From the NCBI RefSeq assembly GCF_964059005.1, contig NZ_OZ060389.1:465516-529515 (forward strand): a stretch of 64,000 nt of DNA. Reading direction: 5' to 3'. Source of the stretch: Buchnera aphidicola (Thelaxes suberi) (GTDB taxonomy: Bacteria; Pseudomonadota; Gammaproteobacteria; Enterobacterales; Enterobacteriaceae). Positions 55,210 through 64,000 of the stretch are shown piece by piece. The notes under the pieces were generated by a model. It had not been told where the DNA came from, ran no database searches, and saw only the letters and a program-made list of their open reading frames with translations. Made by a program: the position numbers and the translations under genes. Within the stretch, counting starts at the first letter, position 1; every line of letters begins with the position of its first letter.

Positions 55210-56685
55210 TTAAAAATTTTTTTTCTTCATACCAATCATGTAAGACCTTAATTTAACACCGATCTTTTCAATAGGATGGTTACGAATTGAATCATTAATA
55301 TTTCTTAATTTAATATTATCAATGTTAATCTTATTATTTTTATGTAATGTATTTATCTCTTTAAAACTAATATCATTAAAAAATTTTTTTAATATAGGCA
55401 ACGCCTTTTCTTCAAATAAATAATTACCAAATTCTGCAGTATCAGAAATTACTACATTCATTTCATATAATTTTTTACGAGCAATAGTATTAGCTATTAA
55501 AGGAAGTTCGTGTAAGGATTCATAATAAGCAGATTCTTCTAATATTCCTGTTTCAACCATAGTTTCAAACGCCATTTCAATGCCAGATTTTAATATTGCA
55601 ATCATTATTACCCCGTTATTAAAATATTCTTCCTCAGAAATATCAACATCAGAATTAGGAGCTTGTTCAAAACTAGATCCAGCTGTTTCTTTTCTTCTTT
55701 GTAATAATATTTTGTCATTCATATCCCAATCTTCTAACATTTTTTTTGAAAACTCTCCAGACATAATATTATCCATATGTGTCTTAAAAAGTGGAGATAA
55801 AATAGGTTTTAATTTTTCTGATAATTCATATGCTGTAATTTTAGATATATTGGATAAACGATCCATCATTAAGGTAATACCTCCATGTTTTAGAGATTCT
55901 GTAAATACTTCCCAACCATTTTGAATAATTTTCGATGCATAATGCGCAGGTATTTTTTCTTGAATTAATTTTTCGTAACAAGCTATCGAAGCAGCTTGTA
56001 ATAAACCACATAGAATAGTCTGCTCACCCATTAAATCAGATTTAACTTCAGCAACAAAAGAAGACTCTAATACTCCTGCATGATGACTACCGATTGCAAC
56101 AGCCCATGCTTTAGCATATTCTAATCCTATATGATTAGGATCGTTTTTTTTATGTACAGCAATTAAAGCTGGAACTCCAAATCCTCTAATATATTCAGAT
56201 CTTACTTCAGTACCAGGACATTTTGGCGCAACCATAATAACAGTAATGTCATTTCTTATTTGTTGACCCATCTCTACAATATTAAATCCATGCGAATAAC
56301 CTAAAATAGCTCCGTACTTCATTAATTTTTCTATTTGATTTAAAACATTTTTATGTTGTTTATCTGGAGTTAAATTAATAACAAAATCAGCTTCGGGAAT
56401 AATATTTTCGTAATTATCTACTTTAAATCCATTTTTTATAGCATTATTCCAAGAACGATTTTTACTTGTAATAGAAGATTGTCTTAATGCATATGCAATA
56501 TTTAATCCGGAATCTCGCATATTTAAACCTTGATTTAATCCTTGAGCTCCGCATCCTATGATAACAATTTTTTTATTTTTTAAATACGAAACATTTTCAT
56601 AAAACTCTGATTTTAATACAAAACGACATTTCTTTAATTCAATATTTTTTTCTCTAAAATTTAAATTATTAAAATAATTATTCAT
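55210..56685 (-). CDS. ilvC: Ketol-acid reductoisomerase
   Basis: NADPH-dependent isomeroreductase of valine, leucine and isoleucine synthesis, 491 residues, the same class II length as E. coli. The frame opens at 56715, but MNNYFNNLNFREKN at 56685 aligns with E. coli MANYFNTLNLRQQ and has AAGGA just upstream. The Rossmann motif IIGCGAQGLNQGLNMRDSG is near 41-60. APKCPGTEVRSEYIRGFGVPALIAVH, LMGEQTILCGLLQA and EQAPNSDVDISEEEYFNNGV carry metal and substrate residues. It neighbours ilvD, so the branched-chain pathway is kept together, with ilvY and ilvA gone. Confidence 0.97.
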   Translation of the reverse strand: MNNYFNNLNFREKNIELKKCRFVLKSEFYENVSYLKNKKIVIIGCGAQGLNQGLNMRDSGLNIAYALRQSSITSKNRSWNNAIKNGFKVDNYENIIPEADFVINLTPDKQHKNVLNQIEKLMKYGAILGYSHGFNIVEMGQQIRNDITVIMVAPKCPGTEVRSEYIRGFGVPALIAVHKKNDPNHIGLEYAKAWAVAIGSHHAGVLESSFVAEVKSDLMGEQTILCGLLQAASIACYEKLIQEKIPAHYASKIIQNGWEVFTESLKHGGITLMMDRLSNISKITAYELSEKLKPILSPLFKTHMDNIMSGEFSKKMLEDWDMNDKILLQRRKETAGSSFEQAPNSDVDISEEEYFNNGVIMIAILKSGIEMAFETMVETGILEESAYYESLHELPLIANTIARKKLYEMNVVISDTAEFGNYLFEEKALPILKKFFNDISFKEINTLHKNNKINIDNIKLRNINDSIRNHPIEKIGVKLRSYMIGMKKKNF

Positions 56686-56791
56686 GATTTTCCTTAAAAT
56701 ATTTTTATTATACAAATTTATTTATATTAAATATTTAATAAAATAATTAAACAAATTTTAAAAGATTTTTTATAACACTATTCATTAAAAA

Positions 56792-58654
56792 TTAAATATT
56801 AACTTTTGTAATATCTCGAACAGCTCCTGTATCAGCACTAGTAGCAAAAAAAGAATAAGACTTTAGAGCAAATGATACTTTACGTTTACGATGTAATGGA
56901 GTATAAGGATACTTCCTTGATTCTTCTAATTTTTTTCTTTTTTTTATTTCTGTATCAGTGATATTTAAATGAATTGAACGATTAAATATATTAATAACAA
57001 TTTCATCTCCATCTCTTACTAAAGCAATTAATCCTTTATTTGCAGCTTCAGGTGATACATGACCGATAGATAATCCAGATGTACCTCCTGAAAATCTTCC
57101 ATCTGTAATTAATGCACATTTTTTGTCTAACTGAATAGATTTCAAGTATGTTGTAGGGTAGAGCATTTCCTGCATTCCAGGACCACCTTTAGGACCTTCA
57201 TATCTTATAATAATAACATCTCCTGAACGAATTTTTTTATTTAATATTGCTTCTACAGCATCTTCTTGACTTTCATATACTTTCGCTGATCCACAAAAAA
57301 CAAAATTATTTTCATCAACTCCAGCTGTTTTTACTACACAACCATTTAAAGACAAATTGCCATATAATACAGCTAAACCACCTTCTTTATTAAAAGCATA
57401 TTGATTTGAACGAATACATCCATTTTTTCTATCTAAATCTAATTCTGGCCATTGAAATGATTGAGAAAAAGGTTTAATCGTTTTAACACCCATCGGTCCA
57501 GAAAGATACATATTTTTTATTTTTTTATTATTTGTTTTTAAAACATCATATGTATTTAATGTTTCTCTTAAAGATAATCCTAAAATATTACTTGTTTTAT
57601 CATTAATTAAATTAATATGACAAAGCTCGCCAATTATTCTCATCACACCACCTGCTCTATGGAAATCTTCCATATGATATTTATTAGTACTAGGTGATAA
57701 CTTACATAAATGAGGTGTAATTCTTGATAAAGCGTCAATATCTTTTAATGAAAAGTTAATATTACCCTCTTGAGCAGCAGCTAAAAGATGTAAAATAGTA
57801 TTAGTTGATCCTCCCATTGCTATATCTACTGACATAGCATTTTTAAAAGCATCAATAGTAGCAATGTTTCTTGGTAAATAAATGTTTTTATTATTTTTAT
57901 AAAATTCTTTAGTAATCTGTACTATAATTTTACTGGACTGTATAAATAACTCTTTTCTATTATAATGTGTTGCCAATAATGATCCATTACCTGGTAATGC
58001 CAAACCAATTGCTTCAATTAAGCAATTCATAGAATTAGCTGTAAACATTCCAGAACAAGATCCGCATGTAGGACATGCTGATTTTTCAATATCCTCAACA
58101 ATATCGTCACTAATTGCGGTATTTGCACTATTAGAAATAGCATCCACTAAATCTATTTTTAGATGATTCACAGAAGCATGCGATTTATCTAATAATGTTT
58201 TACCCGCTTCCATTGGACCTCCAGAAACAAATACTGTTGGTATATTAAGACGCAAAGCAGCCATAAACATTCCTGGAGTAATCTTATCGCAATTAGAAAC
58301 ACATATCATTCCATCAACACAATGAGCATTAACCATGAATTCCACTGAATCAGCTATTAATTCACGCGATGGTAATGAGTAAAGCATTCCCGAATGACCC
58401 ATAGCTATTCCATCATCAATAGCTATTGTATTAAATTCTTTTCCTACCCCTCCTGCTTTGTTTATTTCATTAGAAATAATTTTTCCGATATGATTTAAAT
58501 GAATATGACCAGGAACAAATTCTGAAAAAGAATTAACAATAGCAATTATAGGTTTATTAAAATCTGAATCACTCATTCCTGTTGCACGCCATAATGCGCG
58601 CGCTCCTGCCATATTACGCCCTTGAGTAGTAGTACTAGAACGATAATTCTGCAT
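56792..58654 (-). CDS. ilvD: Dihydroxy-acid dehydratase
   Basis: Fe-S dehydratase producing the 2-keto acids of isoleucine and valine, 620 residues (E. coli 616). [27 protein letters not shown] at the start matches E. coli [27 protein letters not shown]. Cluster cysteines lie in [12 protein letters not shown] near 120-131 and [19 protein letters not shown] near 192-210. The C-terminal [23 protein letters not shown] is intact. It is 106 bases upstream of the ilvC ATG on the same strand. Its cluster likely depends on the isc genes immediately to the right. Confidence 0.98.
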   Translation of the reverse strand: [620 protein letters not shown]

Positions 58655-58885
58655 TTAATTTTTCCATTTAAATATATATTTATAAAAAATATAAAAAAAT
58701 AAATTATTAGATACAATAAAAAACTACAAAAAAAATCATCTGAAGTTAGAAATCATTATTCCAAATTTATATTAAAGTTATATTTTTTAATGTTATAGGA
58801 TGGTGTATAATATGAATTATTACGATTAGAGTAAAATTTGATAAAATTAACCGAAGACTGTAAAATAAAATCTTTTTTATTTATT

Positions 58886-58959
58886 CAGGGGCGGAGGGAA
58901 TTGAACCCCCAACTTTCGGTTTTGGAGACCGATGCTCTACCAAATTGAACTACGCCCCT
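58886..58959 (-). tRNA. tRNA-Trp (CCA)
   Basis: Minus strand: acceptor AGGGGCG pairs with CGCCCCT, anticodon arm CGGTCTCCAAAACCG with anticodon CCA, T arm GTTGGGGGTTCAATTCCCTC. It matches E. coli trpT, with one extra T in the D loop. Discriminator G; the 3' tail is not encoded. In E. coli trpT lies near the ilv cluster at the end of rrnC, so the position next to ilvD is ancestral even though no rRNA is present here. Confidence 0.97.
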
Positions 58960-59168
58960 ATAAAACATATTATATTTAATTTAAAATAATGTACAATGTT
59001 TTTATTAAAAATTTTTTTATATAATTTTATTAATAGAATTTATTAAAATCAATGTATATAAAAAATTATTTAATATTAATATATTATTTTAGTAATTTTA
59101 TATTCTTGTTATAATTTTTTTAAATGAATATTAATATTCAAACATATTAATATTAAATAGGGGAAACA

Positions 59169-60386
59169 ATGGATTTACCAATATATTTCGATTATGCTGC
59201 AACAACACCAGTTGATCCCGAAGTTCAAAAAGAAATGTTAAAATATTTAAATTATAATGATAAAAACTTTGGAAATCCAGCTTCTCGTTCTCATAAATTC
59301 GGATGGATTGCAGAAGAAGCTATAGATATTGCAAGAAACACAATTGCTGAATTTTTTAATGCTGATTTTAGAGAAATTATATTTACATCTGGAGCTACTG
59401 AATCAAACAATCTTGCAATTAAAGGTTGTGCTAATTTTTATAAAAATAAAGGAAAACATATTATTACTAGTAAAACAGAACATAAATCTGTTTTAGATAG
59501 TTGTAGATATTTAGAAGAAAAAAATTTTCGTGTTACATATTTAAATCCAAAAAAAAACGGTTTAATAGATTTAGAAGAATTAAAAAATGCAATTTGTACA
59601 GACACTATTTTAATTTCAATAATGCATGTCAATAATGAAATAGGAGTTATTCAGGATATTGAATCTATTAGTAAAATTTGTGTACAGAAAAACATTTTTT
59701 TTCATGTTGATGCAACGCAAAGCATTGGTAAAATCGCATTAGACGTAAAAAAAACTTACATAAATTTAATTTCTTTTTCCGCTCATAAAATATATGGACC
59801 AAAGGGTATAGGAGGTTTATATATCCGTAAAAAACCAAAAATTAGACTTGAAGCTCTTATTCATGGAGGGGGTCATGAACGCGGTTTAAGATCAGGAACC
59901 CTACCTGTACATCAAATTGTTGGCATGAGTAAAGCGTTCGAAATTACAAAAACATATTTTAATAAACATAATGAACAAATTTTGCATTTACGTAACCATT
60001 TTTGGAATAATTTAAAAAAAATAGAAGAAATTTATTTAAATAGTAATTTAAAATATTGTGTACCTCATATCTTAAATGTAAGTTTTAACTATATAGAAGG
60101 AGAATCATTAATTATGGCTCTAAAAGATTTAGCTATTTCTTCGGGATCAGCTTGTACTTCTTCTAGTTTAGAACCTTCTTATGTATTGAGCGCATTAGGG
60201 GTAAAGGATGAATTAGCTCATAGTTCTATTAGATTTTCTATTGGAAAATTTACTACAATGAAAGAAATAAATTATGCTATCGTTCTAATTCAAAAAGCAG
60301 TATTAAAACTAAGAAATCTATCTCCTTTATGGGAAATGTATAAAGAAGGTATTGATATTGACGCTATAAAATGGGAACATGTCTAG
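59169..60386 (+). CDS. iscS: Cysteine desulfurase IscS
   Basis: PLP enzyme providing persulfide sulfur for Fe-S clusters and tRNA thiolation, 405 residues (E. coli 404). YFDYAATTPVDPEV at 6-19, TSGATESNNLAIKG near 73-86, the Schiff-base Lys207 in SFSAHKIYGPKG, and the active Cys329 in SSGSACTSSSLEPSYVL. The C-terminal LSPLWEMYKEGIDIDAIKWEHV, the IscU-contacting tail, is intact. AGGGGAAAC precedes the ATG. iscR is absent, so classical cluster-sensing regulation is not visible. iscU follows 34 bases after the stop. It also feeds sulfur to TusA and so to TusBCD. Confidence 0.98.
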   Translation: MDLPIYFDYAATTPVDPEVQKEMLKYLNYNDKNFGNPASRSHKFGWIAEEAIDIARNTIAEFFNADFREIIFTSGATESNNLAIKGCANFYKNKGKHIITSKTEHKSVLDSCRYLEEKNFRVTYLNPKKNGLIDLEELKNAICTDTILISIMHVNNEIGVIQDIESISKICVQKNIFFHVDATQSIGKIALDVKKTYINLISFSAHKIYGPKGIGGLYIRKKPKIRLEALIHGGGHERGLRSGTLPVHQIVGMSKAFEITKTYFNKHNEQILHLRNHFWNNLKKIEEIYLNSNLKYCVPHILNVSFNYIEGESLIMALKDLAISSGSACTSSSLEPSYVLSALGVKDELAHSSIRFSIGKFTTMKEINYAIVLIQKAVLKLRNLSPLWEMYKEGIDIDAIKWEHV

Positions 60387-60420
60387 TACTTTATTTTATT
60401 TATTAAAAAAGAGAATTATT

Positions 60421-60807
60421 ATGTCTTATAGTAAAAAAGTTATAGAACATTATGAAAACCCAAAAAATGTAGGATCATTCGAAAAAAATGATTCAACAGT
60501 AGGTACAAGTTTAGTAGGAGCTCCAGCTTGTGGAGACGTAATGAAACTACAAATTAAAGTAAATGAAAAAGGAATTATTGAAGATGCATGCTTTAAAACA
60601 TATGGATGTGGTTCTGCAATTGCATCAAGTTCTTTAATGACAGAATGGGTAAAAGGTAAATCATTAGATCAAGCAACTCAAATTAAAAACACTCAAATCG
60701 TTAAAGAATTAAAACTTCCTCCAGTAAAAATTCATTGCTCTATACTAGCAGAAGATGCTATTAAATCTGCTATAAAAGATTATAAAAAAAAAAATAATAT
60801 TTCTTAA
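60421..60807 (+). CDS. iscU: Fe-S scaffold IscU
   Basis: Scaffold on which 2Fe-2S clusters form, 128 residues, exactly E. coli length from the ATG at 60421. The frame is open upstream to 60379, but MSYSKKVIEHYENPKNVGSF is the family start and has AGAG just upstream. The cluster ligands Cys37 with Asp39 (APACGD), Cys63 (GCGSAIASS) and Cys106 (KIHCSILAEDA) are present. The LPPVK chaperone-recognition motif at 99-103, bound by HscA in E. coli, is intact even though hscA is missing from this cluster. An in-frame A11 run lies near the 3' end. Confidence 0.98.
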   Translation: MSYSKKVIEHYENPKNVGSFEKNDSTVGTSLVGAPACGDVMKLQIKVNEKGIIEDACFKTYGCGSAIASSSLMTEWVKGKSLDQATQIKNTQIVKELKLPPVKIHCSILAEDAIKSAIKDYKKKNNIS

Positions 60808-60814
60808 TTTTAAT

Positions 60815-60842
60815 ACACTATAGTAAACACTATAGTGTTTTT
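60815..60842 (+). terminator. Rho-independent terminator after iscU
   Basis: ACACTATAG (60815-60823) and CTATAGTGT (60830-60838) form a perfect 9-bp stem with loop TAAACA, followed by TTTT. It starts 8 bases after the iscU stop and 73 bases before hscB, so it would separate iscSU from hscB-fdx, at least partly. Confidence 0.7.
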
Positions 60843-60914
60843 AAATCACAATGATTAAATAATTTTTTTTAAACTTTACATATAAAAATTAATAAAAATT
60901 TTTATGAGAATAAT

Positions 60915-61430
60915 ATGAATTATTTTAATTTATTCGATTTACCTTTGACGTTTAATTTAAAACAAAAAGATATAAAAAATAAATTTTATCAACTGCAAAA
61001 AAAATATCATCCTGATTTATATATGCATATTGAAGAAAAAAAAAGATTACATTTTATGCAAAATTCTATATTAATTAATAAAGCATATCAAATTTTAAAA
61101 AATCCTATAACAAGAGCTGAACATTTAATTAGTTTACATCAATCAAATATAAAAAAAAAAACAAATTGCGATCAATATAACAAATTTTTAAGTTTTCAAT
61201 TTTATTTATATGAAAAACTAGAAAATTTTAAAAAAGATAATCAGTACAAAAAAATTAATGTTTTTTATAAAAAAATAACAAAAATAGAAATATATTTATC
61301 TAATAAATTACAACAATATTTATATGCAAAAAATTGGGAAAAAGCTAAAAATAATTTAGAAAAATTAAAATATTTTTTAAAATTTAAAATTACTATAGAA
61401 AAAACCATGTCATCAATACATTTACAATAA
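60915..61430 (+). CDS. hscB: HscB, J-type co-chaperone
   Basis: DnaJ-like co-chaperone of Fe-S assembly, 171 residues, the same as E. coli. The J domain (about 1-75) has NYFNLFDLPLTFNL, the HPD motif at 32-34 in KKYHPDLYM, and NKAYQILKNPITRAEHLISL. The C-terminal helical bundle that binds IscU is Lys-rich and poorly conserved. In E. coli HscB delivers IscU to the Hsp70 HscA. Here no hscA lies between hscB and fdx (79 bases apart), leaving HscB without its usual partner unless hscA is elsewhere or DnaK substitutes. Confidence 0.94.
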   Translation: MNYFNLFDLPLTFNLKQKDIKNKFYQLQKKYHPDLYMHIEEKKRLHFMQNSILINKAYQILKNPITRAEHLISLHQSNIKKKTNCDQYNKFLSFQFYLYEKLENFKKDNQYKKINVFYKKITKIEIYLSNKLQQYLYAKNWEKAKNNLEKLKYFLKFKITIEKTMSSIHLQ

Positions 61431-61508
61431 AAATATCTTTTATATATATAAAATTTTATAAAATAAAAAATTTACTATTAATTTTACATCTAGGTAAAAA
61501 TAAAATAT

Positions 61509-61841
61509 ATGCCAAACATAACATTTATATTTAAAAAAAATAATAAAATCGAAAAAAAAATTGTTCAAGCTACAAGCGGTAGTACAATCCTTAATGTTGC
61601 TTTAAAAAATAATATCTATATTGAACATGCTTGTGAAAAATCGTGTGTATGTACTACATGTCATTGTTTTATTACAAAAGGATTTAATTCAATTTCGACA
61701 TGTTCAGAAGAAGAAGAAGATGCTTTAGATAAAGCATGGGGATTAAAAGAAAATAGTAGATTATCTTGTCAAGCAAAATTAGGATGTGAAGACATTGAAG
61801 TCACCATTCCTACATATTCTTTAAACTATACAACTAAATAA
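61509..61841 (+). CDS. fdx: 2Fe-2S ferredoxin
   Basis: Isc-type adrenodoxin-like ferredoxin, 110 residues (E. coli 111). The cluster ligands are Cys42, Cys48, Cys51 and Cys87, in ACEKSCVCTTCHC and RLSCQAKLG, with the usual C-X5-C-X2-C-X35-C spacing. It donates electrons for cluster assembly on IscU; the Fpr at 41980-42732 can reduce it. It is the last gene of the cluster, convergent with der 24 bases away. A palindrome around ATTATTTAAATTAAATAAT lies between them but is weak. Confidence 0.97.
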   Translation: MPNITFIFKKNNKIEKKIVQATSGSTILNVALKNNIYIEHACEKSCVCTTCHCFITKGFNSISTCSEEEEDALDKAWGLKENSRLSCQAKLGCEDIEVTIPTYSLNYTTK

Positions 61842-61865
61842 GTAATATTATTTAAATTAAATAAT

Positions 61866-63242
61866 TTAATCTATAATATATGGATTATTCGCATTTTTGA
61901 AAATTAACGTTATAGGAATACCTATTAAATTTAATTCTGTTTGAAATTGACGACTTAAATATTTAATATAATTACATGTTAATAAATGAGTTTTATTTCC
62001 ATAAATAATGATTTTTTTTAAATATATGTTCTTATTATCATGTTCTGGATGAGCAAATTTTAATTTAATTTTTTTCCCATTGATTATTGGGGGTTTATGC
62101 TTTTTTAACATATTATGTAATAATCGTGTTAAAATAGAAGAAGTAATTCTTTTTTTTGCAGATTCGTGTACTTGATAAACTGTTTTTTTTATATTTTTAA
62201 AAATATTTTTATCATATCGACCAGATACAAAAATTTTAGGAATATAAGTAACGAAATGTAAAATTTCATTAATTTCTTGTTTAATTGTCTTTTTTTTACT
62301 TTTTGAAATTAAGTCCCATTTATTAATTAATATAATCAATAACTTTCCCATAATATTGATCTGATTCAGTAAAAATAAATCTTGTTTTAAAACTTTATCA
62401 GCAGCATTAATAACTAAAATAACTAAATCACTCTTATATATACTTTTAATGCTTCTTTGAATAGAATTTTTTTCTAATAAATCTTTTATATTTTTTCGTT
62501 TTCTAATTCCAGCTGTATCAATAAAAATATATTTATTATTTTTTTCTATATAACTTACTTCAATACTATCACGTGTTGTACCAGGTTGATTGGATGTCAT
62601 TAATCTATTGTTACTACTTATAATATTATTAATAATAGTTGATTTACCAACATTAGGTCGACCAATAATAGAAATAATTATTTTTTGTGTTATATTATTA
62701 CAACTTCTTTTTTTAACTAATGAAAAATAATCACTATTTATTTTATTTTCAATAAAAGGTATTAAAACTTTTTTATTAAAAAAAGTTGTATTTATTTTAT
62801 TTTTAACTGAAATAAAATAAGTATTTATAAAACCTAAAGATAAAAAATCACTCATAATATCATAAATATTTACTTTATCAATTTTATTAACTAATAAAAA
62901 AATAGGCTTATTCTGTTTTCGAATCAATGTAGCAATATGTTCATCTTCATGTGTACAGTTATTTCGTGCATTCACTAAAAATAATATTATATGTGATTTA
63001 TTTAATACTTGTTTAATATTATCTAATATTATTTGACTTGTATTATTAGTAATTTGACTAATACCTGGAGTATCTATTACTTGAACTTTGAAATCTCTTA
63101 AAGATATAAATAATTTATACTTATAATCTATAGTAGTATTTTTTGATTTATCAATAATTGCATTGTTAGTTTGCGTCATCAAGTTAAACAAACTTGATTT
63201 ACCAACATTCGACCTTCCAATTAAAATTATTTTAATTTTCAT
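61866..63242 (-). CDS. der: Ribosome-assembly GTPase Der
   Basis: Double-GTPase (EngA) needed for 50S subunit maturation, 458 residues (E. coli 490). The first G domain has GRSNVGKSS (9-17), DTPGIS near 58 and NKID near 119-122. The second has GRPNVGKST near 193-201, TSNQPGTTRDS near 216-226, DTAGIRKRKNIKD near 242-254 and INKWD near 305. A KH-like domain follows, with HKPPIINGKKIKLKFAHPEH. The E. coli C-terminal extension is shortened. It overlaps yfgM by 11 bases (ATG inside the yfgM end), implying coupling; bamB, between the two in E. coli, is absent. Confidence 0.97.
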   Translation of the reverse strand: MKIKIILIGRSNVGKSSLFNLMTQTNNAIIDKSKNTTIDYKYKLFISLRDFKVQVIDTPGISQITNNTSQIILDNIKQVLNKSHIILFLVNARNNCTHEDEHIATLIRKQNKPIFLLVNKIDKVNIYDIMSDFLSLGFINTYFISVKNKINTTFFNKKVLIPFIENKINSDYFSLVKKRSCNNITQKIIISIIGRPNVGKSTIINNIISSNNRLMTSNQPGTTRDSIEVSYIEKNNKYIFIDTAGIRKRKNIKDLLEKNSIQRSIKSIYKSDLVILVINAADKVLKQDLFLLNQINIMGKLLIILINKWDLISKSKKKTIKQEINEILHFVTYIPKIFVSGRYDKNIFKNIKKTVYQVHESAKKRITSSILTRLLHNMLKKHKPPIINGKKIKLKFAHPEHDNKNIYLKKIIIYGNKTHLLTCNYIKYLSRQFQTELNLIGIPITLIFKNANNPYIID

Positions 63243-63906
63243 TAGTATTCTTCTGATAATTATATATATAAAAATAGTCTCTTTCTTCTATTGAATTTAT
63301 TTTCATTTTTAAAATAATTTTTGTAATTACATTACTTTCTAATTGAAGAGCATGTATCCAAAATTGTATAGCATCGTCATACTTTTTTAATATAAAAAAA
63401 ATATCTCCCTTCATATTTAATATTGTTTTTAAATATAATTTACTTTTAATTGAATTTAACGTTTCTATAGCATCATTAAATTTGTTTTGTTTCATTTGAA
63501 CTTTTGCTATTTCTAACAACATTGTATTAAATATAAATTTATCTTGAGATAAATGTAAATGATTATATAAAAGTAACAAAGCTTTATTGAAATTTTTATT
63601 TAAAACATAAGACTTACTTAAATTTAAAACTGTTAGTAAACCATAAATATTCCTATTATTACGAATAAAATTTAATGTATTTTTTTCAGATTCATCATTA
63701 TTTGAATCAACGAACTTATTAATATCATAAAATTGATGAAAATCTGTTTTTCTTTTTGTTTGACTATAAAAATGATGAACATTCCATAATCTATTATGAA
63801 TGAATACAACAAAAAAAATACAAGTAATTAAAGACAAAATTAAGATCAAAATCATTCTTTTTCTTTTTTTTAACAAAAGATATATTTTTATATAATTTTT
63901 CATCAT
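63232..63906 (-). CDS. yfgM: YfgM, membrane-anchored TPR protein
   Basis: Ancillary SecYEG-associated protein family, 224 residues (E. coli 206). A basic N-terminus (LLKKRKRM) is followed by one membrane segment MILILILSLITCIFFVVFIHN (about 18-38) and a soluble domain of TPR-like helices (LLYNHLHLSQDKFIFNTMLLEIAKVQMKQNKFNDAIETL, KGDIFFILKKYDDAIQFWIHAL). In E. coli it associates with PpiD at the translocon and links periplasmic chaperones. It is upstream of der with an 11-base overlap; hisS should lie beyond the right edge. The identification rests partly on position, as the sequence is diverged. Confidence 0.87.
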   Translation of the reverse strand: MMKNYIKIYLLLKKRKRMILILILSLITCIFFVVFIHNRLWNVHHFYSQTKRKTDFHQFYDINKFVDSNNDESEKNTLNFIRNNRNIYGLLTVLNLSKSYVLNKNFNKALLLLYNHLHLSQDKFIFNTMLLEIAKVQMKQNKFNDAIETLNSIKSKLYLKTILNMKGDIFFILKKYDDAIQFWIHALQLESNVITKIILKMKINSIEERDYFYIYNYQKNTNEN

Positions 63907-64000
63907 TTATTATACAATACTCATATTTATTTATAAATATACTTTACAAGTACATATACATTTTTTATTTTAAAAAAATATACTTGAAATATATATAAAA

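Overview
The window is a stretch of a highly reduced, very AT-rich gammaproteobacterial chromosome. Nearly every gene has its best counterpart in Escherichia coli, and the genes lie in E. coli-like neighbourhoods from which intervening genes have dropped out. Polypurine and polypyrimidine homopolymers are everywhere, regulators are absent, and amino-acid biosynthesis (ilvC, ilvD, argD, aroB, aroK, dapF) is retained. This combination is typical of Buchnera aphidicola, the obligate aphid endosymbiont. I could not settle which aphid host or lineage it comes from.

Layout. 1-2.2 kb: end of the str operon (tusD-tusC-tusB-rpsL-rpsG, minus strand; fusA would lie left of the window). 2.4-8.8 kb: argD, the tsgA transporter, then aroK-aroB-rpe-trpS. 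9-15 kb: tRNA-Ser, deoB-deoD, prfC, nfuA, bioH, ssb. 15.5-25.6 kb: dusA, dnaB, gshB, yqgF, yggS, hemW, mutY, yggX, sbcB. 25.6-30.3 kb: tRNA-Asn, tRNA-Ile2, dut, cysQ, the rpsF-rpsR-rplI operon, purA. 30.5-38.2 kb: decaying hflK/hflC, miaA, and pgi-mtlA-mtlD (mannitol uptake into glycolysis). 38.5-42.7 kb: orn, tRNA-Gly, rpmE, hslV-hslU, fpr. 43-50.7 kb: an unrecognised 479-residue protein, rsmJ, ynfM, dapF, cyaY, hemC, hemD. 50.7-58.7 kb: tRNA-Pro, tRNA-His and tRNA-Arg, then rho, trxA, rep, ilvC, ilvD. 58.9-63.9 kb: tRNA-Trp, iscS-iscU-hscB-fdx, der, yfgM.

The genes combine into a few jobs. They cover translation (ribosomal proteins, eight tRNAs, TusBCD, MiaA, DusA, PrfC, RsmJ, TrpS) and DNA maintenance (DnaB, Ssb, Rep, MutY, SbcB, Dut). 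They also cover Fe-S assembly (IscS, IscU, HscB, Fdx, CyaY, NfuA), essential amino acid supply to the host, and a small carbon and purine economy.

Points of most interest: two genes, trpS and ynfM, are broken only by a one-base change in a poly(A) tract near the 5' end, the pattern expected where transcriptional slippage restores the frame. hflK is reduced to its N-terminal anchor and hflC has lost its C-terminal part. hscB survives without hscA. One long intact orphan gene sits between fpr and rsmJ. hemD runs antisense into tRNA-Pro where leuT has been deleted. No mobile elements, phage genes, CRISPR arrays or rRNA genes were seen.
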